Assembly (NCBI RefSeq): GCF_040802235.1
Contig: NC_133158.1
Coordinates: 43,032,001 to 43,096,000 of the forward strand
Direction of reading: 5' to 3'
Source of the DNA: Manis javanica
Lineage: Eukaryota; Chordata; Mammalia; Pholidota; Manidae
Length of the DNA stretch: 64,000 nucleotides
Shown: positions 1-12,520 of the stretch, piece after piece
Numbering within the stretch: the stretch's first letter is position 1
How the letters are laid out: each line of letters opens with the position of its first letter
Position numbers and translations under genes: made by a program
The notes under the pieces: model-generated
The model's input: only the letters and a program-made list of their open reading frames with translations
What the model was told of the DNA's origin: nothing
Database searches by the model: none

Positions 1-3000
1 GTGCGTGTCAGAGTCCACACAGTTGCCGTGGAGACCTGTAACTCGGCCACCCCCTTAGGCCTGCCGTGCACAGGCAGAGGGCCATGGGGGGTCCGTCCCA
101 GCTGTGTGGCTTTGGGGGGCTTCGGTTTTTAGGTTGGAGACTGGTGTTAGTAACTCCAGTCAGGCCCCTGCCACTCCTTCTGCAACCCCATCCTGGGCTG
201 GGCCCTGCCCACCTACTCAGGAGGCAGCCCGCCCAGCCCCTCACCGCTCACTTCCCTCTAGGGCACGTGGCTATGTGGCTGGCTTGTCCTCGGGCCGCGA
301 CCCTCCTTTCTCCATCCCCCTGGTGAAACCCAGGGGTCGTGGCAAGGGAGCATGGGGAGAGAAGCTCAAGAGTGTGGACAAATCTCACAAGGCTCATTTT
401 GAAACCAGGTGACATGTCCGAGGCATCCAGGCCTCCTTGGGGAGATGGGGACACAGACTGTCTGGGGACAGGGCTGGAGCTCTTCTGGCCACAGGATGTC
501 TGGGTAATTGCTTTTCCCTCCTGGGGAGATCGCTTCAGGGAGGATCCCACCCTCCCTGCTGTTTTCTTGGGCATTTACCCTGCCTTGGGTGTGGCACCAA
601 CTGCTTTTACATGTACCCACTCCCCTAATTTTCAAAGCTTCCTTTTGGAAAGGTCTGATCATAACTGACAGGTAAGGAGAATTGAGCTGCCCACCTGTGG
701 CCTGTGTAACTGGTGGTGGTGGATTTGAACCCAGCCCTGCCAGCTGGGCTGCATTCTGGTCCCCAAAGACCTGCCATGGGGACCACATTGCAGAGTCTGC
801 TTCTGCTAAGGCGGGAAAGAGGCTCTGGGCCCCGGGAGGTGGGGTTGACCCAGAGGTGGGGGTCCCCACAGAGCAGAGCCCCCCAGGCTGTCCCCTCCCG
901 AATGATGTGCCTCGTGGAATTCCTGGGCCCCGGCCCACATTCCAGTTCCCCATCAGGCTCCTGAGGTACCACTGAAGGTCGCTCGCAGCGGTGGTTTTCT
1001 CCTTGGAAGGCGAGAGTGTAAAAGAAGCCACATTTGTGTGCATGTTTGTCTGTGCCCTAGGGGCTTTGGTGGGGGCCCCAAGTGGGGGTGAGGTTTTATC
1101 ATGAGTCTTGTGACTTTGACAGAGTAGCAAGAGTGCCCCTCACATTTTCTGTGTAACTCAGCTGTTCTGCAGAGCAGGGCTGGGAGAGACGAGAACTGGC
1201 ACGTTCTGTCCTCGGCTCATGCCCACGAGCCTGCCTCTGGATGAGCTAGCACCTTATATAACTCTTGGGAGAACATGCAGCATCATCTGAAGGGGCAGAG
1301 ACGCCACCAAACCCATCCCCATGGTGACGAGGCTGGAACCCTGGGAGATGAAGCCCTGGGCTGATGGCTCCTCAACCAGGCTGCAGGGCTCACCCCGCCC
1401 TCTGTAGGAGGCTCTCTTGGCCTGTGTGTGCATGTGGCGAACTTCTGGCGGTATTTGGTATATGTTGATGGGAGAGGATGGGGAGGCACGGAGACACTCT
1501 CCCAGTGGACCCCAAGAGCTGACCTTGAGCATCACCTGGAAAACCTGCAGAAACCTCAGGTGCTGGGTCCATTCTGAGGGCACCAGACTGGGACTGAGAC
1601 TTGGACTCGGGGGTGTTCATGAGAGCTGTCAGAGAGGCACCCCGGCTACAGCCTCCCCAGCAGCAGCTGAAGGGGACAGTGGGTATGTGGGCCCCGACAT
1701 GGAAAACATCTGTACTGCACGAGAAAGAGGAAAGCAAAGGGCAGAGCAAGAGGCAGAATGAGTAAAACCCCCAAGTGGCTCAGTGTCCACGTGCACACAT
1801 ACACCTGTGCATACCTGGGGAGCGCAGTCTGTAGATGGGTGTCCAAGAGGACTAGGAGTAACATGGACACAGGTGAGGACGTCACTTTTGTTATTTTAGT
1901 ATTTCCTGATCGTTGAACTTGTAAAAACAAATATGCATTACTTTTGAAGGGTTTTTTAATTGCCAAAAAAAAATGCAAAAGGTACAAAAATTGCTTCTTG
2001 GGTATCTGCTGATTAGTCAGGTTTGGAATGACAAACTCATACCCTAGAGTTTTGGCCTGGTCAAGGGGATGCCAACTGGCTGTCAAGTAGGGCACAGTGA
2101 AGGTGTTTGGCCAAGCTTACAGGCTGGAGGGCCGTGGGCCGGATCTGCCCAAATGCCCTGGTGGTCTGCTCCTTCTGGTGGATGAAATGTGAACTTGGAT
2201 GTTTCTGGAAGGAGGGGGTCCAGTTCACCACAGGCCCGCCACATGGCAGGAGTACTTCTAGGTCCTTCCTGGCCCATGCAGGCCTTTGACCTTGCAACAG
2301 CTGGTATGGAGAGGAGTAGCCCCACCATCCTGCATCAGGGACCATCTGAGCTGTCGCCGACCCAGTGTAACCCGCAGATAGGGTACAGTGCAGCCTGCTG
2401 CTCCCTGCCAGATCCCGCTGCACCCAGCTGCCCATGACACAGGGACTGACGGGCTGCCACTAAAGCCACTGGCCCCTTGTCAAGGAGGGACAGGAAGAGG
2501 TGTGGCTTACTCACTTCTCTCTCTGGACCTCTCCTCCCCATCTGCTGGCTAACAGCCAGTGAGCACGTGCAGGGGTCTCACCTGGGCTGTGGGTCCAGGG
2601 AAATGGTCCAAGGAAGGGACTCTAAAGATGACCTCCACAGGGAGATCCCCCATGGGGTAGCAGTTAAGATTGACAGCCCTGGCATGTGATAAGCTTATTG
2701 GGGGTAAACAGAAGGGCTGTACCATGGGTGAAGGGTCACTGTGCTTCAGAGGAGTCTGGGGGAACCATCCTTGTAAAGACTGGAAGGGGGTGCTAACAGC
2801 TTCAAAGAGGCAAGCTGACCATCTCGGACCCATTCATCAGCAACTTAAAGCCTGCACAGACAGCCTCAGCTCCCATGGCAGGCAGACGCAGGACAGTCCT
2901 GTGACAGCATGTGGCTGGGGTCTGAGGAGCAAGAAGTGACAGGCGCTCCACGTGCATTGGCAAGTCACATGCCTTCCAGACAGTCAGGGATAAACCTGAC

Positions 3001-3530
3001 AAGGATTCCGGGCCTGTCACACTGTTGCACCTTCTAGAGTGATCTGGGACTGTGCCTCCACAGCAAAGTACTGCAACATCCCCCTCCTACCGTGAAGACA
3101 AAGCACAGAACTGGGCAGGCCTCCTCGGTTTTGGAGGCAGCACATTCTGTGCCTGGGAATGCTCCTCTGACTCACCTCCCAGACATGCTGGGAGGCTGCT
3201 GATTTGGAGCACGGCCCAGAAAAGGTGCCACAGCAGTCTAGGCCTCTGTGCAAGCAGTCCTGTTGCATGGGCTGTGCAGCATGGCAGATTCCTTGGTACC
3301 AGAGTAGCTGAGGTAGAGTAAGATGTCAGGCAAGCCTCCAGCAAGACCCGACAGGCCATCCGGGCAAGCCCCCAGAGGCCTAGAGCCAGACTGCAGCCAA
3401 GAATGGCCCATCATTCCCATGGTGGCCCTCCGGGGGCCTCCCTGGGCGTGCTTGGGCCTTGGGAGAAGCAGGACCCGCCCATGGGAACAGCCAGACCTGG
3501 GACTAGATGCCAGCCACAGGAAGGAATGAG
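1..3530. other. Gene-free unique sequence
   Basis: I recognise no gene, RNA or intact repeat here. Open frames are short, overlap on both strands and resemble no family. Two weak traces of old repeats are visible: a MIR-like stretch near 610-740 and a MER5-like stretch near 1510-1600. Neither is good enough to annotate separately. Confidence 0.6.
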
Positions 3531-3536
3531 GTTTGA

Positions 3537-3895
3537 CCCACACTACAACACAGATGACCTTTAAGGACATTATGCTAAGTGAACAGAGCCAGGCACAAAA
3601 GGCCACATGCCGTGTGATTCCATTCACATGGGGTGCCCATCCAGGAGGAGACAGGATTAAGGCTACTGGTTGCTGGGCCTGGGGGAGGGAAGGAGGGACT
3701 GAGGGTGACAGCTAGAAGGCTCAGGGCTTCCTTTTGGGGTAATGAAAATGTTCTATAATGGTTTGGGGTGCATATACTAAGTATCCTAAGACTGTGACTG
3801 TACTAAAAGCCATTGAACTGTATACGTTAAATGGGTAAATTGTATGGTAGGCAAATTATGTCAATAAACTGTCATAAAAAGATGTTGTATAATAA
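3537..3895 (+). repeat. Old L1 (L1M) 3-prime end
   Basis: The sequence follows the 3-prime end of mammalian L1M elements: the 'ttatgctaagtgaa' block near 3570, the 'tggttgctgggcctggggg' block near 3666, the 'actgtgactgtactaaaagcc' type block near 3790, and a terminal A-rich tract. No reading frame survives. Family assignment is by recalled consensus. Confidence 0.8.
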
Positions 3896-5595
3896 AAAAT
3901 AACAGCTACCAAACCCACACACTAATGTGCTAATAGTTACCGGTGCCGCATCTCAAATACAGATCGTGCTCTGCCCTTGACCTGCCCTCCTGCCTCTTAG
4001 CACTGCTGGGGCCCTGGGCTCCCCACTAACTGGAAGCCAGCCTCTGGGGCTGAAGCTGGCTGTCCTGCGGTATCTGGCTCTGCCCTTCCTCTCTCTGTCT
4101 CTGCTGATTCTGCACCGAGTCAGGCCCAAGGACCAGAAGAACAGGATTCCAGCCCCAGCTCCGCTGCCAGCTGTGCAATCTTGGGCAAGTCACTCCACCT
4201 CTCTGGTTTGTCCTCTCTTTCTTCACGCATAAATTATGGGCAGTGTCCTAGGTCTCAGATCATCAGATTTAATTCTGAAGCTTTAGCCATTTATACATTT
4301 GTATGGTGGGTCTTTTAGGAAATAATGGCAAAATGTTATAAAATTTCTATTTCCCTTTGCTTTTAGAATTACTGTTTTATAAATCGATAAGCTATTTGAC
4401 AGCTCTGGTTTCTTAAATTTGAATGGCTGAGAGTGACTTCCAGGGATCACATTGAGGAAATGTGCCTATACAAGAGCAGCAGCCATCAGCAGGAAAGCTC
4501 CCGCGACACCCTCAGTCTCCAGGAAGGGACGGTGCCTGGGGAGGGCCTGCCAGGCTCCGGTCAGAGCCCCATGCCAGGGAAAGGGGCCTCCAGGCTGCAG
4601 GCTCCGAATGGCTCACCCCGCTTCCTCCTCTATTTCCTGGTCGCAGACTGGGCCCTGCTCACAGAGGGAAAGGACAAGTTCAACTAGGCATCATTCTAAA
4701 GTAGTTTGAGATCAACATGGAATGGTTGTGTGTACCCCCTGCAGCAGCTGAGAAGTGTGCCACCTATCTAGTCGATCAGAGGACGGGAGATCGGTGTCTC
4801 CTTTGCTTTTTGTCTCTTCTTGAACTTGGGAGGAAGGGTGCAGGGATGAAGAGGGACTCCCTTGGGTGCCCCAGGCCTGGTCTCCTACCTGCTTGATTGT
4901 TCCCCTGTACCTCCTCCAGCCACTCCAAAGCTCTTTCCTATGACACACTTGATCCTTGCAGGCTTGGGGACACAATCAATGTTCGGGGAGCCAGGCTGAA
5001 GTGGCATCTGGCAGGGCCAGCTATGTAATTTGCAGAGCCCAGTGCAAAATGAAAAAGTGGTGTTCCTTATTCAAAAAGTATTAAGAATCTCAAGATGTTG
5101 CCAGCAGAGCTTTCAACTAAGCTCTGGGCCCTTCTGAGTGTGGGTCCCTGGGTGTGCATGCCCTGGTGGGCAGTCTCCCGTCGGCCCTAGGAATGGAGAG
5201 AACAGAATAGAGGGACAGTGTTTTTGTTTTGTCTGCACCATAGAGACACGTGTTTGTGCAGCTAAATGACACTAAAGGAAGTACTGCATTTCTCAAGCCA
5301 CCTGCTCAGCTATGCTTGCCCTTGGAGAAGGTGCAGACAATGCCTAACAGGCTGGGCAGGCAGCCCAAAGCCAGACGCGCAGGAAGTGCTCAGGACAAAC
5401 CTTGTTGGAAGCTAATATGGAGCCCGGCCTGGGTGTGTGACTAACAGTCAGTTAATGAGGCTTCTCCAGAGTTATGAGCCTTTCCTGCTTGGCCTCAAAG
5501 TGGTAAACAGGTTTTAGGAAACATGGTAAAAATAGATTTTTTGTTTCCTAATAGAGTGACACTGAAGTATGAGGAGCAGAGACAAAGTGGGTCCA
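3896..5595. other. Gene-free sequence
   Basis: No gene is recognised. A MIR lies at 4120-4245, listed separately. The stretch 4250-4420 is AT-rich without a clear repeat match. Confidence 0.55.
4120..4245 (+). repeat. MIR SINE fragment
   Basis: This matches the MIR core in sense orientation: a degenerate 'ccagctgtgcaatcttggg' block, then 'caagtcactccacctctct' and a 'cataaattatggg' segment in the place of the usual 'taaaatggg'. Confidence 0.75.
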
Positions 5596-5599
5596 AAAT

Positions 5600-7125
5600 G
5601 TTCCTTGAACAAACACTCCAATTAAAAAATGGGCAGACGACTGGAATAGACATTCTTCCAAAGATGACATACAGATGTCAACAGGCACATGAGAAGATGC
5701 TCCACCTCACTAATCATCAGGGAAATGCAAATCAAAGCCACAATGAACTATCACCTCACACCCGTCAGAATGGCCACTATCCAAAAGATAAGAAATAGCA
5801 AGTGGTGGCGGGGATGTGGAGAGAAGGGTGTTACTGAGTCTAAGCTTGTGCTTCTTGCCATGTGACATGCCAGGAAGTCAAGAGACAAGGTGCTGAGGCC
5901 AGGAAAGAGACTTTATTTGGAAGCCAGCAGACTGAGAAGATGGTGGACTCATGTCCTAAGGCCCCATTTTCACTCAGGGTGGATTGGAAGCTTCTCTTAT
6001 GCTGAGCAGACGGGGGACAGGTTATGGGGTGACTGATGGCCGCAGACACCTGGGCGCCAGCGAGGGTCCCAGGAGAGCTAAGAGGCTCTGTGTCCTTGTC
6101 CTCAGGTAGCTGACTCTCAGCAGCCTAGGTCTGGTCACAATGCTCCTAGAACTCGTTGGCAGGACTATCTCCCTGTCTCCTGGAGGAGGCACACTTCAGG
6201 TACGGGGCTGTTTGCAGAATCTCAAGTCATAAGCAAAATTCCTCTTGATGATTTACAAGCCTGTGTGCAGGGCTGCAGGCTGAACAGAAGCCCTTTTCCT
6301 TTTGGCCCAAAGGTTAAGGCAGCAAAGGAGACAAACACAGCATGGGGCAGAGGTGCCAAGCTTTTCTACCTGTTACAAGGGGAAATCTGTGCCGCATTGG
6401 TGGTAATGTAAACTGGTGTAGCCGCTGTGGAAAACAGAATGGAGGTTCCTCAAAAAATCACAAATAGAAACACCATACAACCCAATAATTCCACTTCTGG
6501 GAATTTGCCTGGAGAAAACAAAAACACTAATTTGAAAAGATACATGTACCCCTAATGTTCATTGCAGCATTATTTATAATAGCCAAGATATGGAAATAAT
6601 GTATATGTTCATCAATAGATGAATGGATAAAGAAAATGTGATATATGTAACAGAATATTACTCAGTCATAAAAAAGAATGAAATCTTGCCATTTGCAACA
6701 GACCGATGGACCTAGAGCTTATTATGCTAAGTGAAAAAAGTCAGGCAAAGAAAGACAATACCATATGTTTAGAACAGAGGGAGAGTGTTCTACAAACCAC
6801 AAATGAACAAACAAAACATAAACAGACTAATAAATACAGAGAATAAACTAGTGGTTGCCAGAGAAGAGCAGGGAGGGGATGGGCAAAAAAGGGAAGAGGA
6901 TTAAGAGGTATAAACTTCAGTTGTAAAATAAGTCACAGGATGAAAAGTCCAGTGTAGGGAATATAGCCAAATATTGTAATGACTGAATGGTGAAAGATGA
7001 TAATGACACTTACTGTAGCAGCATTTCACAGTGTATATATATATATATATCGAATCACTATATTGTACACTTGAAACTAATTTAATTCATGTCAACCACA
7101 TATCAGTAATAATTAAAAACAACCA
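5600..7125 (+). repeat. L1 (L1MA-type) ORF2 end and 3-prime UTR, split by an LTR
   Basis: The left part (5600-5828) encodes the C-terminal end of a decayed L1 ORF2; 'aaaatgggcagacgactgg' and 'catcagggaaatgcaaatc' are hallmark blocks. The element resumes at about 6378 and runs through 'attgcagcattatttataa' and 'gatgaatggataaag' into a laurasiatherian-type 3-prime UTR with 'gtggttgccagagaa' and 'tcgaatcactatattgtac'. A short TA run lies at 7032-7051. The interruption is the LTR at 5829-6377. It is 5-prime truncated and non-functional. Confidence 0.9.
5829..6377 (-). mobile_element. Solo LTR (ERV class I-like) inserted in L1
   Basis: A 549-bp block interrupts the L1. It begins TGTTAC and ends GTTACA, giving the TG...CA ends of an LTR, and is flanked by the 4-bp direct repeat AGGG (5825-5828 and 6378-6381). 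On the minus strand an AATAAA signal (plus-strand TTTATT near 5911-5916) precedes a U5-like tail ending in TAACA. The 4-bp duplication fits class I (ERV1) elements. No internal viral sequence is present, so it is a solo LTR made by LTR-LTR recombination. Its subfamily is unknown. Confidence 0.85.
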
Positions 7126-7249
7126 AAACCGTTTCTTGAAGGGAAGCCCCAAGCCATCCATCCTAGAGAGGAAGCTTCCCTTACACCTCAGCCACCTTCG
7201 AGCTACTTTCACTCCCCACTGGCCTTTGCGCCAGCATGTGGCTCTGTGA

Positions 7250-7350
7250 GGGAGGGAAGCTGTGTTACCCCATTTTACCAAACAGATTGAGGAACTTGCT
7301 TGAGGTCAAATGGTCAGTCAATGACTGAGTCAGACTTCCTGAACCCACAT
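7250..7350 (-). repeat. MIR fragment
   Basis: Antisense MIR core: 'ccccattttaccaaacag', 'aggaacttgcttgaggtca' and 'gactgagtcagacttcctg'. Confidence 0.65.
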
Positions 7351-9250
7351 CAGATGGTCTTTCATCCTGCAAGTGCTGGATGGTGCAAAACACTTCTTGT
7401 AAGTTCTGTCACCGGGGGCCTTGAAGGGCTTACCCCGAGTGTGGCTGTGAGATCGCCTTCTCCTCCGAGCCAAGCTCCTCCTCTGGCTCTGTGGGTTCCT
7501 AACAGACTCAGGTGCAGCCATCTCCACGAGGAACCAAGGGAAATCGGTGGGTTCAAACTATTTAGAAAAAAATGTGCAGCGACTCTTTGCTGCTGAGTCT
7601 GTTCTGTTGTTGTGGCTTAAAACTTAGCTAGTAAAAAACTACAAATAAACGTTTATTCAAAATTTGGAGCATGCTGTATATGAAGTTAAGTACTGGTTTT
7701 CACAGGCAATGAAAATTTCCCTAACACAAATATTCTTCTGCATCATTTTTAATGGCTGCAAAATGTTCTGTTATATAAATTTATCATAATTCATTTAATC
7801 AGTGTCCAGTTGGTGGTGGTTTTTTATTGTTTGTAATGTTTTATTATCAACTGTTTCATTTTAATAATTCCTGAATAAATCTATTATTGCTTTTTGTTTA
7901 TTTAATTCCTTTAACTTGGGACTTTTGGAGAAGAACTCAGTGCTGTGGCTGACCTAGCTACAGGGTTGCATGGTAATGAAGAGCCTGGCAGACAGGAGCT
8001 CTGGGACCCACAGTGCAGGCTGGGTCTTGCGGCATCGTGGCTCCCTCCCCCTTGTACTGTATGGACCCTCAATGCGTTGCACTGCTCCTGCCAGTCCTGC
8101 TGGCGATTCGAGGTGTGGAAGAGTTGCCTGGGGTTCTGGGTGGGCAGTGTGGCTTTCTGCTTGGAGCCCTTTGAGACTGTACCATGAGATAACAGGCCCC
8201 TTTCCTCTGAATCTGGCTGATTAAGGCACATCCACTCCTGCCGGAAAGTAGGGCCACTTGGAGACGTGTTCTTAGCCCCATGGCTCTGCATCAGGCCGTA
8301 CCAGACCGTAGGGGGCGGATGAGCTTCTGAGGGCATAAGCCCCCGAGGCAGAGACAGGACCACATCTGTGACAACCTTACAGACCTCTGTACTCCCAGAG
8401 GGATCAGTGGTTGAAAGTCCTTTTAGGGGTGAAGACGATAAAGTTATTAAAACTCAGCAAAGTTTAACCCAAGGGACAAACTAGGGTGTTTTTTACTGAG
8501 CTATTTCCTTCTTACCACGTTTGGTTTCTAGAACTCAGGAATGGTCTCCATTTATATGGAAAGAAGAGACAGGGACAAATAGGATTTTAAAGACAAATGT
8601 GCGCGTGGCCTTGCTGGCCTCCCCTGGACCAATAGCAACTCCCGTCAGTCTGTAGATGAGGCGGGAAAGGAGAACGCTGAGCTCCTGCTGAGGCCGCGTG
8701 AGCTGCCCCTGGGATGGTCACTGAGAGTGGATCACCAGGCTGGTTCATCTTGGTCCTGTTCTAGTAAAACTCAGCTTTCACAGAACCCTGCAGTTGGGTG
8801 GATAAGCCCCTGCAAATCTTGCCTACAGCCTTTTTCCCGTGGTTTCACAGAGCCACATCTCTCCTGCGGCATAGTTTTCTCTGCTGAAAGACAGACCCAG
8901 TGAAGTCTGCATGCATCTCACTTTGCGGGCCCAAATGTCCACACTGCCACATAAGGGGATCCTGCAGACAAGTCCCCCCAGCCCTGAGCTGGGCTCTGCC
9001 CACCAGGAAGGCGGAGGCCCCACTCCAGTGAACTGTGGGGCATGGATGTATGTCTGTAGATGCTCCCCGGAAGCAATGAATGCTGTGCAAAGGAGAGTGG
9101 ACAAAATCACATTTTCAGGAAGTGTGTTTGCACAACTCCTCTGCCCACATCCCTCCCAGGAGAAGGGCTAGGCAGTGCTTTCCCCTGGCAGGCACATCCC
9201 CAGCGTGAGGTCATCGGCCAGCTGCTTGCTAGGCCCAGGACCTGGGGCTT
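7351..9250. other. Gene-free sequence with a weak L1 trace
   Basis: Nothing codes here. Positions 7730-7900 are T-rich and resemble an antisense HAL1/L1ME fragment ('catttttaatggctgcaaa', 'cataattcatttaatcagtg'). The rest shows no match I can name. Confidence 0.5.
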
Positions 9251-9254
9251 CAGT

Positions 9255-9345
9255 GTCAGACCTGAGACTGGGTCTGGCTTGTCACTCTCCAGCTGTGTGA
9301 CCTGAGCTTATCCAGCCTGGATTTCGCTTCTATAACCAGCCACAG
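9255..9345 (+). repeat. MIR fragment
   Basis: Sense MIR core: 'gtcactctccagctgtgtg' followed by 'acctgagcttatccagcct'. Quite diverged. Confidence 0.6.
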
Positions 9346-9829
9346 CAGCAGCTGATACCCAGCGTCCATTCTTGGTCATGCCAGCGCCCTGGGCCCCACC
9401 TATGCCTTCCTCAGGTGGAACACAGTGTCACAAGCACACACGAGGACCACCTAGGGACATGCTGGACACCTAGGGGAGCATGTGCCTCTTGTTTGGATGA
9501 TTTTCTGTTGGCCAGGATGTCTGACCACTCTGCTGTGGTTCCTATTACTGCAGAAAATCAATAGTGATGCAATGATTCTAGATGATGGCAGCACAAATGA
9601 ATTTTGATCTGTAGAGATAGTTTATCAAGCAAAGACCACTCCCAATGGGGACAGCTGCATAACAGCGTCACCCAAGCATGCCTTCCATCACGGACTATGG
9701 TCCTTCATTTCTTCTCGGCCTCTGGGACCAGCTTTACCATCCCACTGACTTCCTTACTGTTGAGATCAGTATGTCATTGCCAGATGCACACACTGACCGG
9801 AGCAGTGACGCTGACTCTGGGACTACTCC

Positions 9830-10760
9830 ATCAAAGGCAGTGTTCTCTGCTGCCATTCTACCCCACAGGCCTCATCTTCTCCATGTCCTCGCTCATGTCC
9901 CCTCATGTCATGACCCTTTTCTCTCATCTGCACTCGGTCCCTAGCAGACCCAGTCTCACAGCTTATTTATATGCGACTCCAAAATTTCTCTCTCCAGAAC
10001 AAACCTGACCCTTGAATTCTCAGCCCATATACTTGCCCTATGTCTTATGAGCATTTCAGATTTAATGGGGCCAAACTGAACCCTTGAGGGCCTTCTGCAT
10101 CTGAACTTGCCTCTTTCCCAGCTCTGTATGAGGCCATTCCACCCTCGTGCAGCTGAGGGGAGGTAGGGCCTAACAGACACCCCACTGTGGAAGCCAAAAA
10201 GAACACCTGTCTTACCTGCTCTGTTGTGCCACTGCGCCGGCCCTGGTCCTCTCCCGGCTCATGGTTCCTTTTTTTTTTTTATTAAGGTATGATTGATAAA
10301 CACTCTTATGAAGGTTTCACATGAAAAAACAATGTGGTTACTACCTTTACCCATATTATCAAGTCCCCACCCATACCCCAATGCAGGCACTGTCCATCAG
10401 TGCAGCAAGACGCCGCAGACCCACTATGTGTCCTCTCTGTGCTGCACCGTTCTCCCTCACGGTTCCTTGAACACCGTAAGCAGGATCCTGCCTCAGGACC
10501 TTCTGCCTCAGTCAGCACATATCCCGCATGCGGTGGATCCTGCTGGCTCCCCTGCAGACCAGACCCAGAGCCCAGCTTTGTCTCACCCTCCCCGGCTCCC
10601 CAGCAAGGCCTGGCGGCACAGCTCTCACCTGGGTCTCCGTGTGTCTTTGTCCTTTAATAAGGGTGATTCCTGACCTGCCTCTGCTTAAAGCCTTCCAGGG
10701 GCTTCCACCTTCACACAAAGCAAAAGCCAAATGTTTTCAATGGCTTCAAAGCCATAGGTC
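9830..10760 (+). repeat. L2 LINE fragment, interrupted by an L1
   Basis: Pieces of the L2 3-prime half are visible in order: 'tctccatgtcctcgctcat', 'ccaaactgaacccttgagg' and 'ttccttgaacaccgtaagc' with 'cctcaggaccttctgcct'. Then comes the 'ccttccaggggcttccacc' block near 10690. An L1 3-prime fragment (10269-10455) splits it. Both ends of the match fade gradually. Confidence 0.7.
10269..10455 (-). mobile_element. Short L1 3-prime-end insertion with target-site duplication
   Basis: A 187-bp insertion begins on the plus strand with a poly-T run, the poly(A) tail of a minus-strand retrotransposon, followed by the reverse complement of an L1 3-prime end. Imperfect 11-bp direct repeats flank it: ctcatggttcc at 10258-10268 and ctcacggttcc at 10456-10466. 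Host L2 sequence continues on the far side. It is severely 5-prime truncated, as is usual for L1 insertions. Confidence 0.8.
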
Positions 10761-10794
10761 CATTTGTTCCCAAGCTGTCTCGAGCCTCCAAAGT

Positions 10795-10935
10795 CAGGTA
10801 GAGGGCCAGCAGGCACCCAGGCTCCTGAAATCCTCCCCCAGGGATCCTGATGCAGGTTGGGTTGGGCCTGATAATCTGCATTTCCACCAAGTTCCTGGGT
10901 GGCGCTCCTGCTGGTCCTTGACCCCTATGATCCTG
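10795..10935 (+). repeat. MER5-like hAT (Charlie) fossil
   Basis: It carries the MER5 blocks 'gggatcctgatgcaggttg', 'taatctgcatttccacca' and 'ctgggtggcgctcctgctgg'. Non-autonomous DNA transposon remnant; strand follows the recalled consensus. Confidence 0.7.
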
Positions 10936-11399
10936 CTCCCCTGTGGTTGTCTAGTACATTTGCGGCCCCCTGTGGACCACCCCTCCTGGTGTTCAAGCCC
11001 ATGCACGGTCCCCTCTTCTTAGGCCACTTGGCCCTGTGACTCACCTTAATCAAGAGAAGGTGGCAGAAGTGGCTGTTTGTGGGCTTCAGCCTTAAGGAGA
11101 CCTGGCTTTCATACTCCGGGGCACTCTGAGCCACCACATAAGAAGGCCAGCTGCTCTGCCTGAGAGTCATGTGGATAGAACTCCTGGAAAGGTCACCAAA
11201 GGGCAGAGGCCCCAGGACTCCACGGACAGAGAAAAGCCCAGCCACCCAGCACCCCTGACCCGGCCCAGCCCCAGCTGACATGCCAGCAAACGGCTGTACC
11301 AGGGTCCACTGGCAAGACCAGCAGAGGAGTCACCTGCAGACCCCAGCCCAGACTGCAGACCTGGAAGACAAGATGGGTACTGTTTCAGCTATGAGGTTC

Positions 11400-11830
11400 T
11401 GGGTGACATGTCACCCTCTGGTACTCTCATTTCAGCACTTGCTATGCGTCCCTGCAGCCACTCCATCTGACAACACTGGCCTTTTTACTGTCCCTCAAAC
11501 ACCATTAGCACGATCCTGCCCCAGGGCCTTTGCACTGCTGTTATCCAGCCTGAATTTCCCTTCCCCCAGCTACCTGCTTGGGGTGCTCCCTCCCCTCTTC
11601 AGGTCCCTGCTCAAATCTCACCTGAATCTCCAATGCAAAATTGTGACCCTCCTGCACAGTCCCTCGCCCTCTTCCCTGAAGGATTTATCTCGGTCTAACA
11701 TATCCCAGGATTTATTACTTGCTTGTGTGTGTCAGTCTCTGCCATGAAAATGTCAGTTCCATGAGGTGTGGCCTTTCTCAGGGCCCAGAGCCAGGCACAG
11801 CACAGTGCAGGCACTCAACAAGGGGATCAT
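11400..11830 (+). repeat. L2 LINE 3-prime end
   Basis: A good L2 match in order: 'ttagcacgatcctgcccca', 'gggcctttgcactgctgt', 'ccctgctcaaatctcacct', 'aggatttattacttgc' and the terminal 'gagccaggcacagcacagtg' with 'caggcactcaacaa'. Confidence 0.85.
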
Positions 11831-11834
11831 TTAG

Positions 11835-11895
11835 GGAGGAAGGAGGAAGGAAGGAGGGAGGGAGGGCAAGCAGGCAGGCAGGCAGGCAGCCAGGC
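11835..11895. repeat. GGAA/GGCA simple repeat
   Basis: A purine-rich tetranucleotide tract: GGAA and GGGA units followed by about five GCAG units. It begins directly after the L2 end. Confidence 0.85.
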
Positions 11896-12394
11896 TCAGT
11901 GCACCTCCAGACTGTTATATGAAGCACCTGGCAGGCTGCCCAGCACATCCCAGAAAACCTGTAAAACACAGCTTGCCACGCCGTGGATTCCCCTCCCTAA
12001 CGGGTGTGGCAAGCAGATGGGGTCTGTGCGAGGCTGGCCGAGGAAGAGGAGGGCAGGGCCGGAGGGGGCATGGAGCCCTGAAGATGGCCTAGCCCCCCTG
12101 GATGTCACCTGGGGCTGGCTGGGTGTCGAACCCTGGCCCCTGTCTTGAATCATGGAAGAATGCTCCGGTCCTTTGCAAACCCAAGGGTGCTTCTGTATCG
12201 CACCTAGCTAATGGCCCTGGGTTCAGGACTGAGAACAAGTAGAGGAGAGTCCACTCCCAGCAGGACCAGCGCCCTCCCAGAGCCCTGGGATCTCCAATAC
12301 ACAGGCAAGGTCTGGCCCAGATAGGTCACAGGGTTCGGGACCTCCCTGGAGAGCATTAGCCACACTGAAGCTCTGGGGCTGCATGAAGAATTCC

Positions 12395-12520
12395 TGGGCA
12401 CTTGTTCCAAGCAGGTGCCTGGGGTCTCTCAGACCCTGATTCAAAGGGCAGGGCCCAGGAATGTGCATATTTTAAACAAACTCCTGGGAATTCTGAAGCT
12501 GATGATAATGGACTATACTT
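12395..12520 (+). repeat. MER5-like hAT fossil
   Basis: Blocks 'tcagaccctgattcaaagg', 'gcccaggaatgtgcatatt' and 'ttaaacaaactcctgggaa' match the MER5 group. Diverged. Confidence 0.55.
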
